A DNA stretch of 26,782 nucleotides from Acidithiobacillus montserratensis (GTDB lineage: Bacteria; Pseudomonadota; Gammaproteobacteria; Acidithiobacillales; Acidithiobacillaceae). The stretch spans positions 1 through 26,782 of the forward strand of contig NZ_JABBOU010000054.1 of the NCBI RefSeq assembly GCF_018853465.1, given 5' to 3'. This document shows, piece by piece, positions 1-7,341 of the stretch; the stretch's first letter is position 1, and every line of letters begins with the position of its first letter. Under the pieces are notes generated by a model. It was not told the origin of the DNA, made no database searches, and saw nothing but the letters and a program-made list of their open reading frames with translations. The position numbers were made by a program, and so were the translations under genes.

Positions 1-158
1 CACCCAAAATCGCCTGAAAATGCCGCATTTCCACCAACTATAGTCCCTTCAAACCACCATTAAAATCAGTGGCGAAAACCTCTGCTACTATATCCGGCGA
101 GCTTGACGGAGCCCTGAAAAGGTTGTTTAATTATCATTAAAATGAAAATGGAGGTAAC

Positions 159-1466
159 GTGGAAGCCACTCAACCCACAGTAACCGGATCGGCCAACCGC
201 GCATTAATTGGCGCAACCATAGGATTTTTTATTGGTGCAGGGTCTGTTTCCCTGTTTGGGCCAACCGCACACATCTTTCTGAAAGCTATGCACCTGTCTC
301 CCCAACAAGTGGGACTATTGGTAGCTATGCCTATGCTCACTGGATCCCTGCTGCGCATACCCTTTGGTGCATCTGTTGACAGGAATGGTGGTCGATTACC
401 CTTTCTTGTATTGCTAATAGCATCCGTTATTGGTATTGCCGGGCTTTATTGGATGCTTCTGACGCTATATCCGAATCATCTTACGGCAAAATACTATCCG
501 ATGCTATTAACCTTTGGTGCACTAGCAGGGTGTGGAATTGCCACATTCTCTGTTGGTATTGGACAGGTATCGTATTGGTACTCAAAAAAGAAACAAGGAT
601 GGGCGCTCGCCGTTTTTGGTGGACTCGGTGATTCATCACCAGGATTTGTTGTCTTGATATTGCCGGCCGTTATTATGACCGTCGGCCTTTGGGGTGGGTA
701 TTTGTTTTCCTTGGCAATTATTATCGTTGGAATAATAATTTATTACCTCATGGGATTGAATGCACCATATTACCAAATCTATAAACGAAACCATGATACT
801 GCTCGTGCTACTGAGGAAGCCAAAAAGTACGGTCAAGAGCTTTTTCCTACTGGCGGGACCTGGCATACGCTCCTTTTATCGGCAAAGCATTGGCGGACCT
901 GGCCTCTAGTTATTCTGTATTTTACAAATTTTGGCGGATTTCTTGCGTTAACTGCATGGTTGCCTATTTTCTGGCAAACGTATTTCCATGTGGGCGCATT
1001 TCATTCCGTAGTGCTTACTGCGGTATTTTCATTAATTGCAGCATTTATTCGCGTTTATGGTGGAAAATTGTCTGACGAGATGGGTGGCGAAAAGACCGCA
1101 GTTATTTCGCTGATTGTATTGCTAGTTGGATCTGTAATTATGACTTTTTCCAGCTTGTTATGGTTAACCATCATTGGGGAAATATTGGTTGGTGCGGGTA
1201 TGGGGGTGAATAATGCTGCGGTGTTTAAACTGGTCCCACATTACGTACCAGATGCTGTAGGTGGTACTGCGGGTTGGGTCGGAGGATTGGGGTGTCTTGG
1301 TGGTTTCGCAATTCCTCCGATACTAGGAGATATCGTTGCATTAGTGGGTATCAACGGCTACGCCTTAGGATTCGGTATATATATTTTATTATCCATCTTA
1401 TGTTTGTTATTGGTTTGGTTGCTGTATAGAACCAGAGAAAATCTCACGGCACATCTCAGTCGCTGA
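159..1466 (+). CDS. MFS transporter, NarK/NasA-type nitrate/nitrite transporter family
   Basis: A 435-residue, strongly hydrophobic protein with about 12 membrane segments. The loop after TM2 has the MFS motif-A pattern (FGASVDRNGGR). The C-terminal half has a Gly/Asn-rich helix followed by AAVFKLVPHYVPDAVGG and GGLGCLGGF, which resembles the nitrate-signature region of NarK transporters. Family members move nitrate or nitrite across the inner membrane; the substrate here is inferred. The start is GTG at 159, chosen because GGAGG lies about 6 bases upstream; the ATG at 148 is in another frame. No nitrate reductase or assimilation gene lies nearby, so another small-anion substrate is possible. 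The 158 bases upstream show no other gene. Confidence 0.72.
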   Translation: MEATQPTVTGSANRALIGATIGFFIGAGSVSLFGPTAHIFLKAMHLSPQQVGLLVAMPMLTGSLLRIPFGASVDRNGGRLPFLVLLIASVIGIAGLYWMLLTLYPNHLTAKYYPMLLTFGALAGCGIATFSVGIGQVSYWYSKKKQGWALAVFGGLGDSSPGFVVLILPAVIMTVGLWGGYLFSLAIIIVGIIIYYLMGLNAPYYQIYKRNHDTARATEEAKKYGQELFPTGGTWHTLLLSAKHWRTWPLVILYFTNFGGFLALTAWLPIFWQTYFHVGAFHSVVLTAVFSLIAAFIRVYGGKLSDEMGGEKTAVISLIVLLVGSVIMTFSSLLWLTIIGEILVGAGMGVNNAAVFKLVPHYVPDAVGGTAGWVGGLGCLGGFAIPPILGDIVALVGINGYALGFGIYILLSILCLLLVWLLYRTRENLTAHLSR

Positions 1467-1939
1467 TATTTTTCGTGATTAAGTATTCTTTGCTATCATT
1501 CTGTCCGCCACTACCGCTTAAGAACAAAAGAAAATTTTCTCTCTCGTTGAACCATGGTTTTCCTGGCTCTGTGTTAAACTGATTTATTGCTCATTAAATA
1601 CAGGAGTAGTTTTTATGCGTGCACAATGAAAGCGTCGCGAACAAAAAGATCCGACGTACAGTTGGCTGTTTGATTCTTTCTATTATATGGCGCGCTCTTA
1701 AATGAAGTGCAACATCTCTAGTCGAAGGCTGACGGAGGTGAGAGATCAGTGAGTTATGCCAGCCGTTCCAATTTGTTTGCATGTGGAACGACGTCTGTAT
1801 TTCTGAGGCAGCGGGATTATTGCAGTTGAACACTGCACAAATTACGTGTGTCTTACGGGAAACGACCTTGAAATGAGGGATTAGAAATATCTGAAATAAT
1901 GTTTCAGATGCTTTATCGAAATAAAAGGAGATATCAATC
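1467..1939. other. 473-bp intergenic leader upstream of the porin gene
   Basis: No convincing gene. It holds two very short + strand ORFs with good ribosome-binding sites: AGGAG then ATG at 1615 (four codons, then TGA at 1627), and GGAGGTGAG then GTG at 1749 (26 codons, ending 1829). After the TGA of the first, the same frame stays open for a further 23 codons, so it may be a decayed small gene. A perfect inverted repeat sits just upstream of the porin ribosome-binding site. The length and these elements suggest a regulated leader, but this is inference. Confidence 0.3.
1889..1909 (+). promoter_or_regulatory. Perfect 8-bp inverted repeat upstream of the porin gene
   Basis: ATCTGAAA and TTTCAGAT are separated by TAATG. 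The repeat ends about 15 bases before the AAGGAG ribosome-binding site of the porin. It could be an operator or an mRNA hairpin; there is no T-tract, so it is not an obvious terminator. Confidence 0.4.
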
Positions 1940-3241
1940 ATGAAATATCCAATGATCGCTGCTGCTGTAGGCGCTTTGCTCATGGGACCTCTAGTGGCCC
2001 AGGCCGATACTATGCCCCATGCGGAGCATTACCAGACGATTCAACAGTTTTTGGAAGCCAGCAAGGTCACCGGGAATATCCGTTCCTACTACGTCAATCA
2101 GCTTTATAGCGGCAGCACATTACCCAATAAGTATGCCTATTCACTGGGCGGTATGTTGAAAGTGCAAACGGCGCCGCTCTATGGTCTCAGTGCCGGTGTG
2201 GCTTTTTATACGGCCAACAGTCTTGGCGCCAATGATCTGAATGCTCCCGGTTATACCCATCTGGATGCGCTCTTGATGGGGGAAAAAGACAGTCTGAATG
2301 TGCTGGGACAAGCCTATTTGCAGTATCAGGATCGCTGGTTGAAAGTGAAAGCCGGCGATATGTTGCTGCATACCCCCTGGATGAATCCGTCGGATGCTTT
2401 CATGATTCCAAGCACCTTCCAGGCGGTCACCGTGCAGGCCAACCCCATTCACAACCTGCAACTGATCGGGATTCGCGAGTTTCGCTTTAAAAACCGGATA
2501 CAGGGGAATTATTATCAAGAGACCCTGCTGAATCAAAATCCCATTTATCCCGATATGCCGGATCATATGGATGGCACACTGGCTTTCGGGGTGAAAGCGC
2601 ATTGGCAGGGCTTGAAATCCAGCGCCTGGTTCTACAAGTTTTACGATTTGGCGAATCTGTTTTACGGTACTGTCCATTATGGAGTGTCCGGCTTGCCCTA
2701 TGGCTTGAAGCCCTTCGCCGACTTTCAGTATGCGCGGGAATGGGCGGACGGAGCGCAATACGCGGGTCCCGTCAACGCGACCGTATTTGGTGGCATAGTA
2801 GGTCTGCAAACGCCTTTGGGCCAGGTTTTTGCGGCCTATGACGAGATCCCCGGTCGCAGCCCGTTTTCCATGGGTGGCCGGACTTTGTATAACGGCGGAT
2901 TTGTTTCCCCCTATACCCAGCAGTACAGTGCCGATCCACTGTACACCAGCATCATGGATTATGGGCTGGTCTCATCTTCTGCGGCGGGACATGCCTGGAA
3001 GTTTGGCTTTTTGATCCATCCCCTACGGCAATTGCGGATCAAGTATTCCTACAGCATGTATTGTACGCATCCCTACCTGCCGAACGTAGACGCCAACTAT
3101 CTGGATGTGACCTATACCCCGGGAGGATTCTGGAAGGGATTATCTCTGCGTAACCGTCTGGCTGTAGATCATAGCAATCCCTATGCGAACTATCACGGAA
3201 CCTTTATTGATGATCGTTTGATGTTGCAGTATGTATTCTGA
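1940..3241 (+). CDS. OprD-family outer-membrane porin
   Basis: 433 residues. The N-terminus is a signal peptide (MKYPMIAAAVGALLMGPLVAQA, cut probably after AQA, about residue 22). The mature part is rich in aromatic residues and alternating beta-strand patterns and ends in ...LMLQYVF, the terminal Phe expected of beta-barrel outer-membrane proteins. Length and pattern fit the OprD group of specific or general diffusion porins. A good AAGGAG lies 9 bases before the ATG. It is preceded by a long leader with a hairpin and followed by a weak hairpin. The transported solute cannot be told from sequence; co-orientation with the upstream anion transporter may or may not be functional. Confidence 0.75.
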   Translation: MKYPMIAAAVGALLMGPLVAQADTMPHAEHYQTIQQFLEASKVTGNIRSYYVNQLYSGSTLPNKYAYSLGGMLKVQTAPLYGLSAGVAFYTANSLGANDLNAPGYTHLDALLMGEKDSLNVLGQAYLQYQDRWLKVKAGDMLLHTPWMNPSDAFMIPSTFQAVTVQANPIHNLQLIGIREFRFKNRIQGNYYQETLLNQNPIYPDMPDHMDGTLAFGVKAHWQGLKSSAWFYKFYDLANLFYGTVHYGVSGLPYGLKPFADFQYAREWADGAQYAGPVNATVFGGIVGLQTPLGQVFAAYDEIPGRSPFSMGGRTLYNGGFVSPYTQQYSADPLYTSIMDYGLVSSSAAGHAWKFGFLIHPLRQLRIKYSYSMYCTHPYLPNVDANYLDVTYTPGGFWKGLSLRNRLAVDHSNPYANYHGTFIDDRLMLQYVF

Positions 3242-3250
3242 TGTGACAAT

Positions 3251-3272
3251 GGCTTTTCTCCTAAGAAGAGCC
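3251..3272 (+). terminator. Weak hairpin after the porin gene
   Basis: GGCTTTTCT pairs with AGAAGAGCC (one G-T wobble) around a short loop, 10 bases after the porin stop codon. There is no clear T-run after it on the + strand, so termination is uncertain. Confidence 0.3.
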
Positions 3273-3344
3273 AAAACGACGCTTACTATTGATGTATTTG
3301 ATTAATCTTTTACCGAAACTGCCCATTAACAATGGAGCATTAAG

Positions 3345-3902
3345 ATGATATGGAATAATTACTTACTAAACAGCCTGCACAGAGTTTGTACTTTTGAGGT
3401 ATTGAATCAACCGTTCACACGTAGAAGCAGATCTGCAACGACAATCAAAGCCGCAAAAGAAAAGCCTACGAAATGGCTTATAACCATTCTGCTTTGTTAT
3501 TCACTATTGCTCAGTTATGGGGTGGCGTGGGCTGCCAATGAGCCTGCTTGGGGCCACGGACCTTACCGAATGCTCTTTGAAGTCGACTCAGCAAAACCAT
3601 CAGCGTGGACGATGACTCTTGGTGCAGTCACTCACATCGTCCACAAGGTCGGCATTCCACCTGCCCGGTTGGAAGTGTTGGCCTGGGGGCCTGGCCTGCA
3701 AATGCTCTTGAAGAATGCTCCGGATGCCATGGAAATCACCATTTTACAGATGCGTGGAGTTCGTTTTGTAGCCTGTCAAACATCCATGCGTCGACTGCAT
3801 ATTACGGCGCGTCAATTAGCTCCCGGAGTAAATGTAGTGGCTGGAGGCATGGCAGAGCTGATGAAACGTCATAATGAAGGTTGGGCCGAAGTCAAAATGT
3901 AG
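3345..3902 (+). CDS. Secreted DsrE-family (sulfur relay-like) protein
   Basis: 185 residues. The core from about residue 75 has the DsrE/DsrF-like alpha/beta pattern: a first strand, then LEVLAWGPGLQMLL, a third strand, GVRFVACQTSM with the single conserved-type Cys144, and GVNVVAGGMAELMKRHNEGW at the C-terminus. DsrE-like proteins of this class bind or carry sulfur on that cysteine. A hydrophobic segment ending AWA (about residues 44-63) looks like a signal peptide, so the protein is probably periplasmic. The 43 residues before it are unusually long, so the true start may lie downstream, for example a TTG near residue 20 preceded by GAGG. The sulfur role is inferred from the family and fits a sulfur oxidiser. 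Confidence 0.65.
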   Translation: MIWNNYLLNSLHRVCTFEVLNQPFTRRSRSATTIKAAKEKPTKWLITILLCYSLLLSYGVAWAANEPAWGHGPYRMLFEVDSAKPSAWTMTLGAVTHIVHKVGIPPARLEVLAWGPGLQMLLKNAPDAMEITILQMRGVRFVACQTSMRRLHITARQLAPGVNVVAGGMAELMKRHNEGWAEVKM

Positions 3903-3954
3903 GGGCCTGGTTGCAATGTTCCCAAAACCTACGTAATCCCCCCCCTGCCGCTGG

Positions 3955-3971
3955 CACGATTAAGAATCGTG
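3955..3971 (+). other. Hairpin between the DsrE and hemerythrin genes
   Basis: CACGATT and AATCGTG form a perfect 7-bp stem around AAG, enclosed by a looser CCTGC/GCAGG pair. A T-rich stretch follows only about 20 bases later, so this is not a canonical terminator. It may stabilise or partly terminate the transcript between the two genes. Confidence 0.3.
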
Positions 3972-4030
3972 ACGCAGGGAGAAACACAGACGTTTTCCTT
4001 TTTTTACCGACGCAAAGGAGTACCTTTATC

Positions 4031-4549
4031 ATGTCACTTTTTGTTACTGCTCCTGACTTTGATGATCCTATTGGTCTACTGCTGGCCTGTCATAACAAAA
4101 TTTTGAGACATTGCGAAACACTGGAACAGTTGCCTGCACATCTGGTCAGTCACGGACCAGATGAGGAAGCCAGGCAGGCTGCTGGGCGTGTCCTCAAATA
4201 TTTCTGTCAGGCTGAACGCCTTCATCATGACGATGAAGAACAAAATCTTTTCCCTTTACTCACTGCTTACCCCGATTTTCCAGAAAACCTACGCGCTCCC
4301 TTACATAATCTGAGCCTACAGCATCGTGATCTAGAAAAAGCATGGTCAAAACTTTCTCAAGATCTGGAAGCGATAGTGGCCGGAAAAGAAATTCATCTTT
4401 CTCCAACCGCTTTCATCACTATGAATCGCGCCCACATTATCCTCGAAAACAATGAAATCTTTCCCGTAGCCCTACAATTGTTGTCGAGGGATACCCTGGT
4501 CGAAATTGGTGCGGCCATGCGACCACGTCATGTCGGGCCACACACTTAA
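4031..4549 (+). CDS. Hemerythrin-like (HHE) domain protein
   Basis: 172 residues from ATG 4031, chosen because AAAGGAG lies 10 bases upstream; the open frame extends to 3881 but that part has no coding character. The four-helix HHE pattern is visible: H21 in LLLACHNKILRH, H65/H66 with E70 in ERLHHDDEEQNLFP, H98 in LSLQHRDLEKAW, and a late H..E..EIFP in the last helix. Such proteins bind a di-iron centre and sense or store O2, NO or iron in the cytoplasm. It is the first of two hemerythrin genes in the window and differs from the second in length and sequence. Confidence 0.75.
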   Translation: MSLFVTAPDFDDPIGLLLACHNKILRHCETLEQLPAHLVSHGPDEEARQAAGRVLKYFCQAERLHHDDEEQNLFPLLTAYPDFPENLRAPLHNLSLQHRDLEKAWSKLSQDLEAIVAGKEIHLSPTAFITMNRAHIILENNEIFPVALQLLSRDTLVEIGAAMRPRHVGPHT

Positions 4550-4550
4550 A

Positions 4551-4904
4551 ATGTCGAGATACCTGCTCATCCTAGTCAATACAGCCTTTCTGCTGCTGAC
4601 CTCTCTGGCCGTTGTACTCTATTGCTTCATGTATCTGTTACTTTTTACGGCTGCCATCCGATTGCGTTACACACATCCAGATGTGCCGCGACCCTATCGC
4701 GTTCCGGGTGGCCGCAACTGGGGGCTCTGGCTGGTTGCCGGAATTGGCTTTATGACTTCACTCGCCTGTCTGTTTATCGGCCTGATCCCTCCGGGACATA
4801 TGGCAGAGAACATTTATGCTCCCTCCATGATAGGCGCTTTAATTCTCATGATTCTTATCCCGTTGGGTTGGTATCGCTATCGAAGGCAAATTGTGCCAGC
4901 TTAA
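4551..4904 (+). pseudogene. C-terminal remnant of an APC-superfamily amino-acid permease
   Basis: About 118 codons from ATG 4551 (the open frame begins at 4506). It carries the last transmembrane segments of a glutamate/GABA-type permease: YCFMYLLLFTAAIRLRY, then the loop HPDVPRPYRVPGG, WGLWLVAGIGF and a final hydrophobic helix ending in RYRRQ. Complete members have roughly 450-500 residues, so about three quarters is missing at the N-terminus. The fragment starts one base after the hemerythrin stop codon, so the deletion joined the two. No good ribosome-binding site is seen. It might still be expressed as a small membrane protein, but a relic is more likely. Confidence 0.6.
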
Positions 4905-4948
4905 TGGGTTGTAGATCGATATTTAACTCTCTATAAGGAGATTATCCC

Positions 4949-5587
4949 ATGCCATCCTCCCTTTCTTCACAAACCATTTCTTTCTGCACGACCGATAGCG
5001 TAAAACTGGAGGCAGATATTTATCCTGCGCAGAACCCCTGGTGTGTGCTGGCCCATGGTAAAGCCTACAATAAAAATGCCTGGAAACCCTTGGCTGTGGA
5101 TATGCAACAGTGGGGATGGACCGTGCTGGCCCCGAATTTCAGAGGATATGGTCTGTCGGAACGGGGAGATAATGCCAGTTATGATCAGGACATATTGGCC
5201 AGCATGGCCTATGCACGTAGGGAACGCGCCAATCCAATCGTTCTTTTGGGCGCTTCCATGGGCGGGATCGCCGTTATCGCCGCGCTTGCAGAAACGGAGA
5301 AACCCGTGGATGCCGTCATATGGCTATCCCCTGCGGGAGGGGAGGAATATTTGCCACTTCTGGCCAACAAGGCGGCTCATGGCCTGTTGCTTTTCAGTGA
5401 AAATGAGGCTTATGCGGCCCCTGCCCGAGAAATCGCGAGTCACCCCCCTTTTCCTATTTCTACGCGTAGCTGGCCCGGCAGCCTGCATGCACATCAACTG
5501 TTGAATGATCCCGATTCCGGGCCTGAAGTAAGGACGGTCATTCAGGACTTTTTGGCCAGCCTGTACAATCCAATGCGTCACGCTTAG
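4949..5587 (+). CDS. Alpha/beta-hydrolase fold protein
   Basis: 212 residues. The nucleophile elbow GASMGG puts the catalytic Ser at 103. An oxyanion-type segment LAHGKAYNKNAW (about 34-45) follows the second core strand, and a C-terminal SLHAHQLL offers His180 or His182. Asp121 or a later acid would complete the triad. No signal peptide, so cytoplasmic. Length is at the short end of the family (200-280), as in dienelactone-hydrolase-like or serine-esterase-like members. AAGGAG lies 9 bases before the ATG. Substrate unknown; the neighbours do not reveal it. Confidence 0.7.
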   Translation: MPSSLSSQTISFCTTDSVKLEADIYPAQNPWCVLAHGKAYNKNAWKPLAVDMQQWGWTVLAPNFRGYGLSERGDNASYDQDILASMAYARRERANPIVLLGASMGGIAVIAALAETEKPVDAVIWLSPAGGEEYLPLLANKAAHGLLLFSENEAYAAPAREIASHPPFPISTRSWPGSLHAHQLLNDPDSGPEVRTVIQDFLASLYNPMRHA

Positions 5588-5657
5588 CGCAACGACTGTT
5601 TAATCGACATATTATGGGTGAGACCGCAGGGGCATTGCCGAGATGCGTAAATAAGCT

Positions 5658-7190
5658 ATGAATGGCATGGATACACCAAAGTTGGAAAGCCGTTACTCCA
5701 ACGAAACGGGGAGCCCACATCTTCTTGCCATTACCATCGCCGTAATGGCTTGCATTATCATGAATGTCCTGGACATCACGATTGTCAACGTGGCGTTGCC
5801 GCATATGGAGGGATCGCTTCACGCCAACAGCAATCAGATTACCTGGGCACTCACTACCTACATGTTGGCCATGGTTATCGTGACTCCGCTGACCGGATTG
5901 CTGGTCGAACGTTTCGGACAACGGCAGCTCATCCTGTGGAGCGTGGCTGGCTTCCTGGTCTGCTCGGTCATGAGCGGACAATCCCATAGCCTCACGGAAA
6001 TTGTCTTTTGGCGCTTCATGCAAGGGGCTCTGGGGGCATCGCTCGTACCGGTCGGGCAGGCGATTTTGGTAGAAGCCTATCCCCGGGAAAAACGAGGAGT
6101 AGCCATGGCAACTTTGGGCATGGGGACCATGCTCGGTCCGATTGTTGGCCCCGTACTCGGTGGCTATCTCACTCAGGACCTTTCCTGGCGCTGGTGTTTT
6201 TACGTCAATATTCCTGTCGGCCTCATCGCGTTCACCATGCTGTTGCTATACATTCCCAGTTTCGGCAAAAGCGACAAGCCCCGGCCAATTGATTGGCTGG
6301 GTTTTGTCTGGATGGCCATCGGTCTGGGGGCCTTGCAGATGATGCTCAGCCTCGGAGATCAGGATGGCTGGCTCAGTTCTCGTTTCATCATCATTTTGAT
6401 GCTGCTGGCGGGCATGGGGATTTTGTTGTTTGTACTGCGCTCGCTCAATGTTTCCCATCCACTGGTGAATTTGCGTCTCCTTAAAGATCGCTCCCTGACT
6501 CTGGGCAGTGCAGGAATCGGTTTATTCGGTTTGGCGCTTTATGGAACCATGGTGATTCTACCCATCTACCTGCAAGATTATATGGGTTATGAAGCGCAAA
6601 CCGCAGGGTTGGTCATGGCCCCGCAAGGGATAGGCTCCTGGGTTTCCATGTGGATGGCAGGCAGACTGCTTAATCACGGGGCCAACCCGCGCTGGATGAT
6701 TCTGGCGGGAGTTACTTTGGGCGCCACGGGCACCTGGTTGAGCCTCTCCTATAACCTGCAGATAAGTCCTGCCTGGATCATTTGGCCGGGCGTCATCCGA
6801 GGCCTCGGTCTCGGTCTGGTATCCATTCCACTATTCACATTGGCCTTCGCGACGCTCAGCAAAGAGCAAACACCTGAAGGGTCGGGAATATTCAATCTGA
6901 TGCGTAATCTGGGAGGCTCTGTGGGTATTGCTATCATTTCCACCATTATGACCGAAGAAGCCCAGGAGGCCTGGAATCAGATGGGTGGACATATCAATCC
7001 GTACAGCGCGGCACTGCCCCGCTATTTGCGTGATGCCGGATTACATCAGGGAACGCTGGCTTGGCAGGTACTGGGTCAAACTCTGGCGCAACATGCAGCA
7101 ATGCGGGGGATACTGGATGCATTCACGTTCCTCTTCTGGAGTTTCATGGCGGTCATATTGATTGTGTTACTCATGAAAAACAAAGCATGA
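5658..7190 (+). CDS. DHA2-family MFS drug-efflux transporter (EmrB/QacA type)
   Basis: 510 residues with about 14 membrane segments. Motif D1 appears as LDITIVNVALP (about residues 37-47), motif A near GLLVERFGQRQL, and motif C as GTMLGPIVGPVLGG, all typical of 14-TM proton-coupled multidrug exporters. The periplasmic adaptor EmrA that usually accompanies EmrB is absent next to it, so it may work alone as QacA does. The ATG at 5658 has only a poor ribosome-binding site; a 15-codon ORF starting at 5614 ends across this start codon and could couple translation. Substrate unknown. Confidence 0.8.
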   Translation: MNGMDTPKLESRYSNETGSPHLLAITIAVMACIIMNVLDITIVNVALPHMEGSLHANSNQITWALTTYMLAMVIVTPLTGLLVERFGQRQLILWSVAGFLVCSVMSGQSHSLTEIVFWRFMQGALGASLVPVGQAILVEAYPREKRGVAMATLGMGTMLGPIVGPVLGGYLTQDLSWRWCFYVNIPVGLIAFTMLLLYIPSFGKSDKPRPIDWLGFVWMAIGLGALQMMLSLGDQDGWLSSRFIIILMLLAGMGILLFVLRSLNVSHPLVNLRLLKDRSLTLGSAGIGLFGLALYGTMVILPIYLQDYMGYEAQTAGLVMAPQGIGSWVSMWMAGRLLNHGANPRWMILAGVTLGATGTWLSLSYNLQISPAWIIWPGVIRGLGLGLVSIPLFTLAFATLSKEQTPEGSGIFNLMRNLGGSVGIAIISTIMTEEAQEAWNQMGGHINPYSAALPRYLRDAGLHQGTLAWQVLGQTLAQHAAMRGILDAFTFLFWSFMAVILIVLLMKNKA

Positions 7191-7341
7191 TTGTCAATAC
7201 ATCCCTTCCGGGCGTCACGCGTCGACGATTATGGTCTGTACCGCCTTCGGAATGGCCTTTTGCGGGTGTTTTTCGTCTTCACCCATAGGGTGGCATCCAT
7301 GTGCATGAAAAGCCTCATCCTATCAAATGGATAATCTTATT

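Noticed and set aside
2141..2809. 222-codon minus strand ORF within the porin
   Set aside because: Antisense shadow of the OprD-type gene; no motif or ribosome-binding site.
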